NCBI RefSeq assembly: GCF_020536995.1
Contig: NC_068356.1
Span: forward strand, 22,735,809-22,799,808
From: Dreissena polymorpha
Lineage: Eukaryota; Mollusca; Bivalvia; Myida; Dreissenidae
Reading direction: 5' to 3'
DNA length: 64,000 nucleotides
In this document: in pieces, positions 31,861-44,166 of the stretch
How positions within the stretch are numbered: the stretch's first letter is position 1
How the letters are laid out: each line of letters opens with the position of its first letter
The notes under the pieces: generated by a model
What the model saw: the letters and a program-made list of their open reading frames with translations, nothing else
The model's database searches: none
Told to the model about the DNA's origin: nothing
Position numbers and translations under genes: made by a program

Positions 31861-32835
31861 TTGAACATATTAAAAAAAAATTAGAAATTTGTCCGAAATG
31901 GATTAACAGCTAGGAACTATTAAGCATATATATTAGCCAGTTTAAACATGACAATAAAGTGCTTAATAACTATACATTTAAAAGATTTTAAAAATTTACT
32001 GCTTCACAAATAACGTATTTAACGGGTGACTGCAAATGTAAACTCTGCTATAATGTGTAAAGATCGTGCGTTACTGCAGCAGTGTTCGAAACATCATCAT
32101 GTCAACAAGCAATCGCGTTTGGTCATTATATACGGATATAAAATACTTGCGTAAAATAAATTAAATGTGTAGATTTATGGTATCATAAAATGCTTGATTT
32201 GTATCGCTCATCACTAAAGAAGAGTTTTCAATATACATGTACATGCAAAGACAGTCCAATTTGCAAAATATGCAGGTGTTTTTTCAATTGGAATGCTTAA
32301 ATTATTAATATTTTCATTCAATGTAAACGAAACGAAAATTCATTCAATGTAAAGGAAAATTCAAACTACATTATAAGATTGAAATGTATTGAGCTATTTA
32401 AGGGCTTTGTTTTATGACTGATTCAATACACCCCTTACACTCAACTTCAATCTCTGATGAAAAATAACACTATCGCATCCACACCACTTATAATAATAAT
32501 ATTATTAAAATTATTATATGTTTTATAATTTTTGAAATATCATTTATTAAAGCCTTACTTAAAAAAGAATACGGGTATTTATAGTTTTGTTTTGTGAAAT
32601 TGTAAGTATTAAGTCTTCCGACGACCTTTACTCTGATACAATATAATAGGCCGCGATCGAGAAGTTGACGGCCAATCTATTTTTAGTAACGGAAAACCCC
32701 TCTTGTGACGTCACACAAAAACCTCATATAAAATTAACGGCTTTGAAGTAGACTAATAAAAATGTTATGACTATTTAATATATATGATAATTATATGCAG
32801 CATAACTATTCAATGATAATAAAAAATATTCTTAG

Positions 32836-32875
32836 GCCTTTTTGTTATACCATGAGGCCTTTTTGGTTCACTTTT
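32836..32875. repeat. CCAAAAAGGCC motifs, inverted (right)
   Basis: AGGCCTTTTTGTTATACCAT then GAGGCCTTTTTGGTTCAC: two motifs inverted relative to the cluster at 27600-27785. Confidence 0.6.
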
Positions 32876-32935
32876 GCAGTGGTGCGGGTTTTAGTGCGTA
32901 CCGGTAGTGACGTTTGACGAAGCGGGTTCAACTCT

Positions 32936-33075
32936 GGCATTCGAGGGACTGAGACGAAGGTAGAAACATCTATTGCTTTTATCTTGTACGTCGTGTAAAT
33001 AAATTGGTATTTTAACTTTGAAATATCTTAGTTATATGTGTAGAAACACATTATTGGCGACGAGGGAAGACGTTA
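32936..33075 (+). mobile_element. LTR-like scrap with primer-site-like end
   Basis: About 120 bp from GGCATTCGAGGGACTGAGAC to GTGTAGAAACACATTA recurs at 44724-44847. A poly(A)-like AATAAA lies inside. The sequence after it here, TTGGCGACGAGGGAAG, begins with TGG like a tRNA primer site. This suits the 3' end of an LTR and the adjacent leader of an LTR retrotransposon. It is an old, broken remnant with no coding parts recognised. Confidence 0.35.
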
Positions 33076-33733
33076 ATCTAGTGAATTTGCAATTAGGGCT
33101 TTTCTGCACCAGGCAAATTTGACAGTCGTTCTTTGGACGTGAACGAAAGTCGAAAAAAAACCACGAGGCACACGAGGTCATCGTTTTGAAGAATACTTCG
33201 GGGCTTCTTCGGTTCTGTACCTTTCTTCAACCAGCTGGCTGTCAAGATTTGGGGCATTACTGCACTAGACAGTTCACGGCAAGACACAGTCTTTATTTTT
33301 TTACACTTTAATGAATAATAAGCGGCATATTTTGATAAAGCTACTATTAATCCAATAACATACTACTTACTTTTGAGTTACGTAATTTAAAAATTATAGC
33401 ATCACCCTGGAATAAACATTACCTACTTTCCAATGAATACCAGAAATCACAAGAATGATCGTCGTAATAGTCTTGGATAACCATAAAATAAATTACAACA
33501 TCTAAAAATTGAAAAGCATTACATTTTCAGCACTTTATGTAGGTTTTTCTTTAAGGGGACGATATTATGGGGAGGGCTGATTATATGAAAGTAAGGGATA
33601 AAATCATAAGGGACACTAAAGCCAAATTTTGGGTTAGATTATTACAAGTAAATATTCTTACTGGCGTTACTGTACATGTTTTCATTCAATTTTAATGATT
33701 GAAGGCAGTAATTGGTAAAGATAAAGGAAGATC
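33076..33733. other. Flank of the LTR-like scrap
   Basis: Somewhat GC-richer to 33280, possibly more of the same old element. No domain was recognised. Confidence 0.4.
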
Positions 33734-34155
33734 TACAGTACACTCCACGCGTTTTCCCCAAAAAACCTGCGCTCCTTCCGCGGGTCTTTTTCTGCTAGCG
33801 AGTGTTCACTCGGCGTTGGAAGAGTGAGGTGAACTCGATAAGACGCTCGGCGTTACGCCGCGTTCTCTAATTCCCGCGGCGTGTATTACTTTAGGCTAGT
33901 TGGTAAATGCAGACAATTTCCGTTCTTATCAGTGACCGCCGTGCAACGCCGCGTTAGCAGTGTGCTACTGGGCATGCCAAAAAATATAAACATTGTTATA
34001 ATAAATTGTTTAAATACTGTAGTACATGTTTAAAAAAAGATAATTGTACAGAAAATTAATACGTATAAAAATTGTTTCTTTATTCACAGGTACGTCTACA
34101 ATATGAATGAATATAATACATTTGACAAATTAATATTTAAATCATAATACATATA

Positions 34156-34519
34156 CAGGTTTTTTTTGGCCTGATTTTATAGCCGAAATTTCCCAATCCC
34201 AAAAAGTATACTTTTTTCCCAAAATGTGGCAAAAAATTCCCAATTTCCAATTTTTTTCTTCTTTTTTTGTGTGAAAGAAGTCTTATGTATTTTATCTCAA
34301 TTTTAATTAAATTACATCTAACAAAGTATTACATGATTTTGTTCTTTTAATTTGAATGATTATAAAGGGTTATATCAAATTTAGTATTTCCCTAATCAGT
34401 GGACTTTTCGTGTGGAAGAAAAGGCTAATGAATTTATTTTCCGTATTTCATGAAAATGCCGATAAATTCCCAATTCCAAAGCCATGGGCTATCTTCCCAA
34501 AAAGTGGAAAAAAAACCTG
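34156..34519. mobile_element. Small hAT-like element (364 bp) with ATATA target duplication
   Basis: Ends CAGGTTTTTTTT and AAAAAAAACCTG, flanked by ATATA at 34151-34155 and 34520-34524. The interior repeats TTCCCAA motifs near both ends. Nested in the left half of the TA-flanked element. Confidence 0.7.
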
Positions 34520-35109
34520 ATATAACACAAGAATAAATGTTCTAAAATTTGCAAATGAGAATAATAATTAGTTATCCGAAACACACTACGATTTTTAATT
34601 GTTAACACGACGTTTACAAATGCTTCCAATATACAGTCAATTCTAGTCAGTCATCATGTATATTTCCCGACAAAAGCGCGCGAAAATTATGCTGCAATGT
34701 ACAAGGTCAAGGTACAATGTATACTCCTGCAAAGCGTGCGTGTATTTAATTTTTTATACAAACTTTGTAGCGCAGAGAACATTGAATTTTGTTGATTTCG
34801 GTTAAAAGTTTCTAAGGTATTTTTTAACGAAATTATATCGCGAATAAGTTGATATTTCCTCTAGAATAATTTCAAGTTGAACACGAAGAATCTTTATTGT
34901 TACGGTATTTTAGTACAGTAATTATTTTAACAGTAATTATACTGTAAACTGATCATCTGGGCGGAACTGGATTTTAAGTGTTTGACGTTATGAAAACATG
35001 CAAAGCTTGTCTACTGACCCAGTGTCCGACAAATTTCTTATTTTTCAGGTAGCCCATTGGGCTACAAATAAAAATATTTGGTAGCCCATAAAATTTTCCT
35101 ACAAAATGA

Positions 35110-36544
35110 TAAGAGGCAGGTTTTCATCTTTATTTTATTTCTTCATTTACATATATATAATATGTATACATACATATACATAAAACAGCAAGTAGTCTGA
35201 TGTACATGTAGTCAATATCGTAAATTAATGTTACAGAACAGGCACCGTGTACTTAAATGTAAATGTACCAAAGAAAATCATATATTACATGTATGTGCAC
35301 ATGTATGTGTACTTAAATTCGGACAGCACGTTAAGTTGTAAACGTAAATAAAGCGTTTAGATGATCAAAACGATTGACTCGTATGGTGTTAATCGATTCA
35401 ATTGCCCTTTTTAACATCAAATACCGAGTTTCAAGATATCAAGAGTATTAAAGCATTTATTTACTTGTGTCCGACTTTAAGTACTGTCCGAATTTACGTA
35501 TTGCATCCGTATGTTACGACACTTGTGTGCAGTCAGTATACAATACAATAATTGTTTCAATAATGAAGGAACTCGTGTTTACATGATATTTTATTAAGAG
35601 AAAATGACAATGCCAAATAATTAGCGATATACCCCGGTACTTTAGTTAAAATTCACAACGAAACTTTTAATGGAAATTAAATGATCTCAATGTTGTACCC
35701 GCTACGAATTTTTTATTTACAAATAAATACACCCACGCCAATTTTGCACGCTTTTTACCAGGACAAAGAAACTAATTTCTTAAGGGGTGTTGCTGCAGTT
35801 TTGATGATTTTTTTCCATCTAATAACTTTTGCTCAAAATTTCAAGTACTACATACAAATACTAAATGAAAAAATGCAATAAAAACATAGGGTCACCGGCT
35901 TTGTTTGGATTTTATTCACCATTATATAATATGTACTTTTTCATTAAAACTGAAAAATCTCTAATTGCATAATACTGATTAATAACCTATGAAATTGGAA
36001 ACATGTAGAGATTATATAAGCTAATATATATCATATACCATTTAAGTAAACCACAAACAACCAACAAAATGGAGAACACAAGTTACATTTTAAGAAATTT
36101 AATTTTTATAATTTTTATGTCACCCAAAAACGTCATTTTTTTACTATTTCTACCACAAAAATGGAATTTAAAAAAGTTCTATCTAATGACCTTTTGCGAA
36201 ACTTCTCAAATATGTTCATCTATGTATTGTTATCATGAAACAAAACAAAAAAAGTAGGGGGTCACCGCACTTTTAACAGAGATTTTTTGTTTTAACTCTC
36301 CCTACCGTCTACGTCAAATTTTATAAAAATACATCAATTAGGCAAAAACCTAAGTACTGGTACATAGATTGTAAGAAATATGCTTAAAGATTAGAAATTG
36401 TTTTGAATTTTAACTGGGATCACAACAGCTTACCAAAAGACATAAATAAAAATCAATATTTAATCACAAACATAATACAATACAGTATCAAACTCGACCT
36501 TAATCATTAATAACTTACATGTACTTGTTCACAAATTTCGGCTT
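35110..36544. other. hAT interior, non-coding
   Basis: AT-rich with frames under 70 codons that do not resemble a transposase. Confidence 0.5.
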
Positions 36545-36722
36545 GTTTTGAAGTTTGTGATTAAATGCTTTAAATTGATAAATTTAAACGACATGACTAA
36601 AAAGCTCCAGTATAAAACAAGAATGAAATTAAAGAAATAAAAAATAAGTAAAAACAAGTTAACCCCACCTGGGATCGAACCACTGACAATTGAATTATAA
36701 AACAATTCGGTCATTTCTGATG
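36545..36722 (-). mobile_element. tRNA-derived SINE, copy 2
   Basis: On the minus strand the B box GGTTCGATCCC is intact and the A box is eroded. The body (CTGGAGCTTTTTAGTCATG, AAAGCATTTAATCACAAAC) matches the copy at 8297-8465. Inside the hAT-like element. Confidence 0.6.
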
Positions 36723-36816
36723 ATACTGATAACAAAATTATTAAGTTGTGATAATAGCACCATCGGTGTTGCTATAAATATATTCTCCGTTAAATAAACT
36801 GCAGCAACACCCTTTA

Positions 36817-37275
36817 AGGTCATAATACACCAAATAGTTTCCCTATATAATTCAATGTAAAAGCGACAACTTTGAGCGAAAATAAATGCAACATTTTGCA
36901 CATAGAGACCCCCATAACCATACCTTTTCTTAAAGGCCATTCTAAGCGGAATCGATTTATGCAATAAAAAAGATATGTCATGTACAATGCAAGAAAGAAC
37001 TTGACACAAATCAAAATCGACTGTTTTTGCAACTTTTTTTTTCGGCCGTTTCTTAGTGGAATGTAACCTTTTCTAGTGCAATGGTTTACTATAGTCTTCA
37101 AGTGTATCATATTTCAGGGATTCAGTAGTGAACACCTATTCATGCCCTACCATTATCTCCGCAAGATAACACCTGAATAATGGTAAAAAGTGTAAAACAT
37201 GCCTTCCTGTCAACTATGATATTTTTTTAGAGAGTACAGCCCTTCATGAAGCGATCATTTAGTGTATTGTAACCT
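36817..37275 (-). mobile_element. MITE 'A' in the array, first copy
   Basis: Same 459-bp element as 5130-5588, in the opposite orientation. Ends AGGTCATAATACACCAAAT and ATTTAGTGTATTGTAACCT form the imperfect inverted repeat. Further copies start at 37806, 38795 and 40312. Confidence 0.8.
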
Positions 37276-40200
37276 ATAAGACAACGTTTACTGTTAACAT
37301 CGCGAAAAATAAGCACTTCTCGATACTTATAAACCTATTTTCTATGTGCATGCCAATTTTCAGACCGATCTTTCACGTAGAAATGCTTGAAAATGCATTT
37401 TATTATAACGCCTGATAAGCCACGTGGCTTTCGCGTTCGGAGCTTTGATTTATAACGGGCGTTCAGGCGTAAAACGATTACCCTAAATAATTACAATCGG
37501 TCAAAATACTGGAATATTGTTACAAGCTATGTAGAAAAAGAAGTAAACAACTATTAAAACGTGTTCATGAGCTCTTTCAGCACAAATTGTTGCAATTTGA
37601 GATGCTCAAGACGAGTTTTTGTACATTTTTTTTCTTATTTTCCTCTGAAAACGTATTTTTTTCTTAAAAACTCACGATGCTCCTTTAATTCGTGAAACAA
37701 ACGCATTTATTCCGTGAAATTTGCCAAAACGCATCATATCTCACTAAAAAAATGATGATTTTCTATAAATACAGCACCTTTGTGACTAGGCCTGGTTTTG
37801 CGTTTAGGTCATAATACACCAAATAGTTTCCCTATATAATTCAATGTAAAAGCGACAACTTTGAGCGAAAATAAATGCAACATTTTGCACATAGAGACCC
37901 CCATAACCATACCTTTTCTTAAAGGCCATTCTAAGCGGAATCGATTTATGCAATAAAAAAGATATGTCATGTACAATGCAAGAAAGAACTTGACACAAAT
38001 CAAAATCGACTGTTTTTGCAACTTTTTTTTTCGGCCGTTTCTTAGTGGAATGTAACCTTTTCTAGTGCAATGGTTTACTATAGTCTTCAAGTGTATCATA
38101 TTTCAGGGATTCAGTAGTGAACACCTATTCATGCCCTACCATTATCTCCGCAAGATAACACCTGAATAATGGTAAAAAGTGTAAAACATGCCTTCCTGTC
38201 AACTATGATATTTTTTTAGAGAGTACAGCCCTTCATAAAGCGATCATTTAGTGTATTGTAACCTATAAGACAACGTTTACTGTTAACATCGCGAAAAATA
38301 AGCACTTCTCGATACTTATAAACCTATTTTCTATGTGCATGCCAATTTTCAGACCGATCTTTCACGTAGAAATGCTTGAAAATGCATTTTATTATAACGC
38401 CTGATAAGCCACGTGGCTTTCGCGTTCGGAGCTTTGATTTATAACGGGCGTTCAGGCGTAAAACGATTACCCTAAATAATTACAATCGGTCAAAATACTG
38501 GAATATTGTTACAAGCTATGTAGAAAAAGAAGTAAACAACTATTAAAACGTGTTCATGAGCTCTTTCAGCACAAATTGTTGCGATTTGAGATGCTCAAGA
38601 CGAGTTTTTGTACATTTTTTTTCTTATTTTCCTCTGAAAACGTATTTTTTTCTTAAAAACTCACGATGCTCCTTTAATTCGTGAAACAAACGCATTTATT
38701 CCGTGAAATTTGCCAAAACGCATCATATCTCACTAAAAAAATGATGATTTTCTATAAATACAGCACCTTTGTGACTAGGCCTGGTTTTGCGTTTAGGTCA
38801 TAATACACCAAATAGTTTCCCTATATAATTCAATGTAAAAGCGACAACTTTGAGCGAAAATAAATGCAACATTTTGCACATAGAGACCCCCATAACCATA
38901 CCTTTTCTTAAAGGCCATTCTAAGCGGAATCGATTTATGCAATAAAAAAGATATGTCATGTACAATGCAAGAAAGAACTTGACACAAATCAAAATCGACT
39001 GTTTTTGCAACTTTTTTTTTCGGCCGTTTCTTAGTGGAATGTAACCTTTTCTAGTGCAATGGTTTACTATAGTCTTCAAGTGTATCATATTTCAGGGATT
39101 CAGTAGTGAACACCTATTCATGCCCTACCATTATCTCCGCAAGATAACACCTGAATAATGGTAAAAAGTGTAAAACATGCCTTCCTGTCAACTATGATAT
39201 TTTTTTAGAGAGTACAGCCCTTCATGAAGCGATCATTTAGTGTATTGTAACCTATAAGACAACGTTTACTGTTAACATCGCGAAAAATAAGCACTTCTCG
39301 ATACTTATAAACCTATTTTCTATGTGCATGCCAATTTTCAGACCGATCTTTCACGTAGAAATGCTTGAAAATGCATTTTATTATAACGCCTGATAAGCCA
39401 CGTGGCTTTCGCGTTCGGAGCTTTGATTTATAACGGGCGTTCAGGCGTAAAACGATTACCCTAAATAATTACAATCGGTCAAAATACTGGAATATTGTTA
39501 CAAGCTATGTAGAAAAAGAAGTAAACAACTATTAAAACGTGTTCATGAGCTCTTTCAGCACAAATTGTTGCGATTTGAGATGCTCAAGACGAGTTTTTGT
39601 ACATTTTTTTTCTTATTTTCCTCTGAAAACGTATTTTTTTCTTAAAAACTCACGATGCTCCTTTAATTCGTGAAACAAACGCATTTATTCCGTGAAATTT
39701 GCCAAAACGCATCATATCTCACTAAAAAAATGATGATTTTCTATAAATACAGCACCTTTGTGACTAGGCCTGGTTTTGCGTTTAAGACAACGTTTACTGT
39801 TAACATCGCGAAAAATAAGCACTTCTCGATACTTATAAACCTATTTTCTATGTGCATGCCAATTTTCAGACCGATCTTTCACGTAGAAATGCTTGAAAAT
39901 GCATTTTATTATAACGCCTGATAAGCCACGTGGCTTTCGCGTTCGGAGCTTTGATTTATAACGGGCGTTCAGGCGTAAAACGATTACCCTAAATAATTAC
40001 AATCGGTCAAAATACTGGAATATTGTTACAAGCTATGTAGAAAAAGAAGTAAACAACTATTAAAACGTGTTCATGAGCTCTTTCAGCACAAATTGTTGCG
40101 ATTTGAGATGCTCAAGACGAGTTTTTGTACATTTTTTTTCTTATTTTCCTCTGAAAACGTATTTTTTTCTTAAAAACTCACGATGCTCCTTTAATTCGTG

Positions 40201-40770
40201 AAACAAACGCATTTATTCCGTGAAATTTGCCAAAACGCATCATATCTCACTAAAAAAATGATGATTTTCTATAAATACAGCACCTTTGTGACTAGGCCTG
40301 GTTTTGCGTTTAGGTCATAATACACCAAATAGTTTCCCTATATAATTCAATGTAAAAGCGACAACTTTGAGCGAAAATAAATGCAACATTTTGCACATAG
40401 AGACCCCCATAACCATACCTTTTCTTAAAGGCCATTCTAAGCGGAATCGATTTATGCAATAAAAAAGATATGTCATGTACAATGCAAGAAAGAACTTGAC
40501 ACAAATCAAAATCGACTGTTTTTGCAACTTTTTTTTTCGGCCGTTTCTTAGTGGAATGTAACCTTTTCTAGTGCAATGGTTTACTATAGTCTTCAAGTGT
40601 ATCATATTTCAGGGATTCAGTAGTGAACACCTATTCATGCCCTACCATTATCTCCGCAAGATAACACCTGAATAATGGTAAAAAGTGTAAAACATGCCTT
40701 CCTGTCAACTATGATATTTTTTTAGAGAGTACAGCCCTTCATGAAGCGATCATTTAGTGTATTGTAACCT
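36817..40770. repeat. Recent tandem array A-B-A-B-A-B-B-A
   Basis: Block A (459 bp) at 36817-37275, 37806-38264, 38795-39253 and 40312-40770. Block B (530 bp) at 37276-37805, 38265-38794 and 39254-39783, and 528 bp at 39784-40311. The A+B period is exactly 989 bp. Only a few substitutions were noticed between copies (for example CATGAAG/CATAAAG and TTGCAATTTG/TTGCGATTTG), so amplification is recent or the assembly is inexact. The 96-residue frame in each A copy is not considered a gene. Confidence 0.95.
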
Positions 40771-40855
40771 TAAATGTAGAATTTTGTAACCTAAAATAGC
40801 TGTACACAACACGTGCAAACCGTGGCAGGTTATTTACGCATGTTGCAATACAACG

Positions 40856-41060
40856 GTCCTGATTGGGAGCTTATTTCATCATATCTTTAAATAGAACCAT
40901 ATGCCGAAATTCATTTGACACTTTAGACAATTTCAAACGTTTGTGTTTATGACTCTTATTGTCTATATAACCCACCCATAATTTGGTTTAAAAATATAAA
41001 TCGGGTATATAAGGGATTATTGCTAAACAGTCGATTAATCCAATTATTAATTGACAATGC
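40856..41060 (+). repeat. Shared transposon core, copy 2 (inside the hAT)
   Basis: GATTGGGAGCTTATTTCATC, ATATGCCGAAATTCATTTGA and GACTCTTATTGTCTATATAA align with 21263 onward. Coverage fades after about 41060. Confidence 0.6.
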
Positions 41061-42725
41061 AAACTAATTAGCAGGTGTTAACCGCGTTCACAAAGTTGTC
41101 ATTAATATTCATTTTCGGTTTTGTTACCGTTTGGAAGAATCCGCTATTGTTTTGATTTATTTAATGTTTGGCGTCCTTCGATATTTAACGACATCAAAAA
41201 CGTTGTCGCTATTACTCATTGTTGTGGTAAACAAAGAATTCCAAACTGCGAAATGATGTTGCATCATGTGCGCCAACTATCCAACCGGCTCTCTTGATAT
41301 TATTAGCAGACGACAAATGTTGATTCTGGTTGGATGATTAAAATACACTGTTACTGTTTAAGACATTACCGCAAGTGATCGGTGACTGATTAGATAATTG
41401 ATTGCACTTTGTTATCGGATTATAAGCAATACACAGTGTACAAACACATGGTCAGCGTGTTTATTCTACGTATGTCTGTCAATTAACCGGGCTACCGCTC
41501 TTATAGATTTATTGTAGCCCGGCGGGCGTCAGCTGGAAAATTTCAGTAGCCCGATGAAAAATTTCGGTAGCCCCAGGGCTCCGGGCAATGGATTTGTCGG
41601 ACACTGACTGACCTATTGTGTAGACTGCTGTCTGCGGTGTTTTGACAAAAGGGATTAACATGTGTGAATGTCACTCTGCCGATTTGGTCCATAATTACTG
41701 GTAAACATTGTTTTGAATGTCGACGCAACAAGAATACAACTGTGAATATTAAATGCAACTATCAACTCAATAGTTACCACCTTCTTTAAGCAATCAATGG
41801 AATAACCTACCTACAAAGGGAAAATAAATGCATTAGCGAGCAGAGAATTGACTTTGTTCCGACAATTAAAACCATTCCTTATGCATTCGTTGAATGTGTT
41901 TACTTGAGTAAGTTATGCCTTAAGACAGGAAGCGGCTTTTCTTTGATTACGTCAAACTGTCAATTCACACAGATTTGCAAGATTTTAGGGTCCTTGGTAA
42001 TTTGTTGACATGTTCAGTATAGAAAATCACCTGCTAACATGAAAACTTTGGATTAAATTATCAAAATAAAAACAATGTTGCAAACTGTGTTTATATTGGT
42101 AAGTATTAGTTAAAAGACGACGTTTTGTGTGTCGTAAATCAACAAGTTTTCTATACAACAACAACTACTTCCACAACCACGTTGGGATCGATCTATCTTG
42201 GTTGTTTTTTTTTTATTGTAAATATTAGACTACATGTACATGTATGTACTTGTAATGTAATTTTATTTAAAAATCAGGAAGTCAAACAAAATTAAATTGA
42301 TCGTTATCTTGTAAGACACGGAGTTTCCCCCGTGTTGCCAACGCCGAGGGCCGCCGCGTCGGCTTATCAGTTTTGCCACGTCCAAAATCATGCAAACGTC
42401 GCGTATAGCGGGATTTTCTCAATTTCCCTCCAGGTCAATCCCCGCTGAGTATGGAGGGAAATTGGGGAAAACGCGTGGAGTGTACTGTAGCACCAAACCT
42501 CTGTTTTAGTAATTATTTCAATTCTTTGTTTGGTTTAATTATGGATTGATGTACCTGTACTTGTCAGTTGACGAACAGACAGACAGCCAAGTTACCATTA
42601 CAGTTTTACGGTCTGGACAATTCGCAATGTTTTGGTAATATTTGATTGAAAAAGTCCTGGTTTATGATATTTTAATAGAAAAAGACAAGAGTATTCTGTT
42701 TAAAATAGTCAGTCACACGTTTAGG

Positions 42726-43737
42726 CAGGGGTGGCGAAATCAAATGTCCGAGTTGCCCGAGTCGTACATTTGCTTGTTCTGGGCAACTGATTTTTTTCAA
42801 TTAAGTTGTCCGTGGACAACCAGTCGAGGAATAAAAAAAACAACATTGTATTAAAGCCTTATTTAAGTTTTACAAAACCGGATATTGACACGCGATTACA
42901 TTGTCAGTGCTATTTGGGGTGCAATCAAGCTAAAATACGGGCACTCTCCTGCGCAGTGATCTCCCTTATTCTATAAGAGACCGGGAGCATGCTGCATTTT
43001 TTAACATTTGGCCCGACTGTTAGACAGTGTACATACTGGTTTCTTTATTTTTACAATCGGACGGAAATAAAAGTATCAAACTAAGATAATCAAAACACTT
43101 TCTACATGTTCCTTGTTATGTCAGACAACTTTAACGGTAAAGATGGAAGAGGTCCACATATTGGCCTAGTTTATGAGTAAAATACAAACTCAAATACTTT
43201 TGTGGGAGCATTTAAAATACTCAAGCAAAAGTCTTTGATTTTGTATAATATATTTTTTTATACATGGACATGCAGAAAACATTTATTAGTAATAAAGAAC
43301 ATTACTCTTTTTTACATACAAATGCATTTTAAAATGGCTGATAAAATAATCCGTATTGGGGCACTGTTGGTCCAACTGATAACTGCACAAAGTGCGTATG
43401 CCAATTTTTATGATGATTTTTTTCACTCATCAAAAGTATAATTATGTGTAACACATGTTTAAATAACACTAGCTTTGCAAGATTAAATGTTTTATGAAGA
43501 CTTAATGTTGTTTATAATAAACTGCTATAATGACTGTACCATGGATATACAACTATAACTAAAACAAGCAAATTATACTCATTTTGATTTATTCCACATT
43601 ATTTTACATTAATCAATAAATGCGTTTATAATTTATATAAACTTTAACGGACAAGTGTATTTCAGCAACGGACAAGTTAAACTTCCTAAATGGTTGTCCG
43701 TGGACAAGTATATTTTTTTTAGATTTAGCCACCCCTG
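42726..43737. mobile_element. Non-autonomous hAT-like element, copy 2 (1,012 bp)
   Basis: Ends CAGGGGTGGCGAAATC and GATTTAGCCACCCCTG, flanked by TTAGG on both sides (42721-42725, 43738-43742). Subterminal motifs TGTCCGAGTTGCCCGAGTCG and TTGTCCGTGGACAA tie it to 20312-21262. No transposase. Confidence 0.8.
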
Positions 43738-44166
43738 TTAGGTGTATTTAACAGACTGTATTTGGGTAAATTGCTGTTGGAAATAATCAGATCGAATTGT
43801 TTTATGGAATATAAACAGCTGATTATTTCGCATCCTAGTTTATAACCCCTGAATTCCATTGTGGGTTAATTTTGCCATATTAAGAATATTAATTTGGCTT
43901 CTCTGGTTTACTGACAGTTTTTTCGTCTGAGTTAGGACACAAACTGTGTATATAGAAATATTTTTTATTTAATTTTTGTAAGCATTAAGAAAGAATCTTA
44001 ATAGAGCCATTATTGACATAAAGAGGGCACAATTCCATTACAGGCTATTGTTGATATTTGTGTGATCGCATTTTGTCTGTCGTAGGTCGTCCGTCGTACC
44101 ATGTGCATTTCCAAATCCCTGTGTGATTGCATTTTGTCCGTCGTACTTCGTCTGTCGTACATTGTG

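Larger units (their letters stand above)
35020..41606. mobile_element. Non-autonomous hAT-like element (6.59 kb)
   Basis: 15-bp terminal inverted repeats CAGTGTCCGACAAAT, with the direct repeat ACTGACC on both sides (35013-35019 and 41607-41613). Subterminal regions on both sides carry GGGCTAC/GTAGCCC motifs (GTAGCCCATTGGGCTAC, GTAGCCCGGCGGGCG). A 7-bp duplication is one short of the usual hAT 8 bp, which may mean one changed base. The interior holds the A/B array and a SINE. No transposase frame was found. Confidence 0.75.
33736..42487. mobile_element. TA-flanked element with long TIRs, split by a nested hAT (8.75 kb in all)
   Basis: Inverted ends CAGTACACTCCACGCG then TTTTCCCCAA at 33736 and the exact complement ending at 42487 match over about 26 bases. 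Both are flanked by TA (33734-33735 and 42488-42489), as in Tc1/mariner-type insertions. GC-rich subterminal sequence contains CTCGGCGTTGG at both ends. Without the nested element it is about 2.16 kb. No transposase was recognised. Part of its left half (AGCGCGCGAAAATTATGC, 34675) recurs inverted in the element at 51868-53562. Confidence 0.75.

Noticed and set aside
36820-40605. Four identical 96-codon open frames in the array as a gene family
   Set aside because: They come with the A repeat, lie inside a non-coding MITE also found at 5130-5588, show no domain, and overlap other frames equally open. Identity reflects recent DNA amplification.
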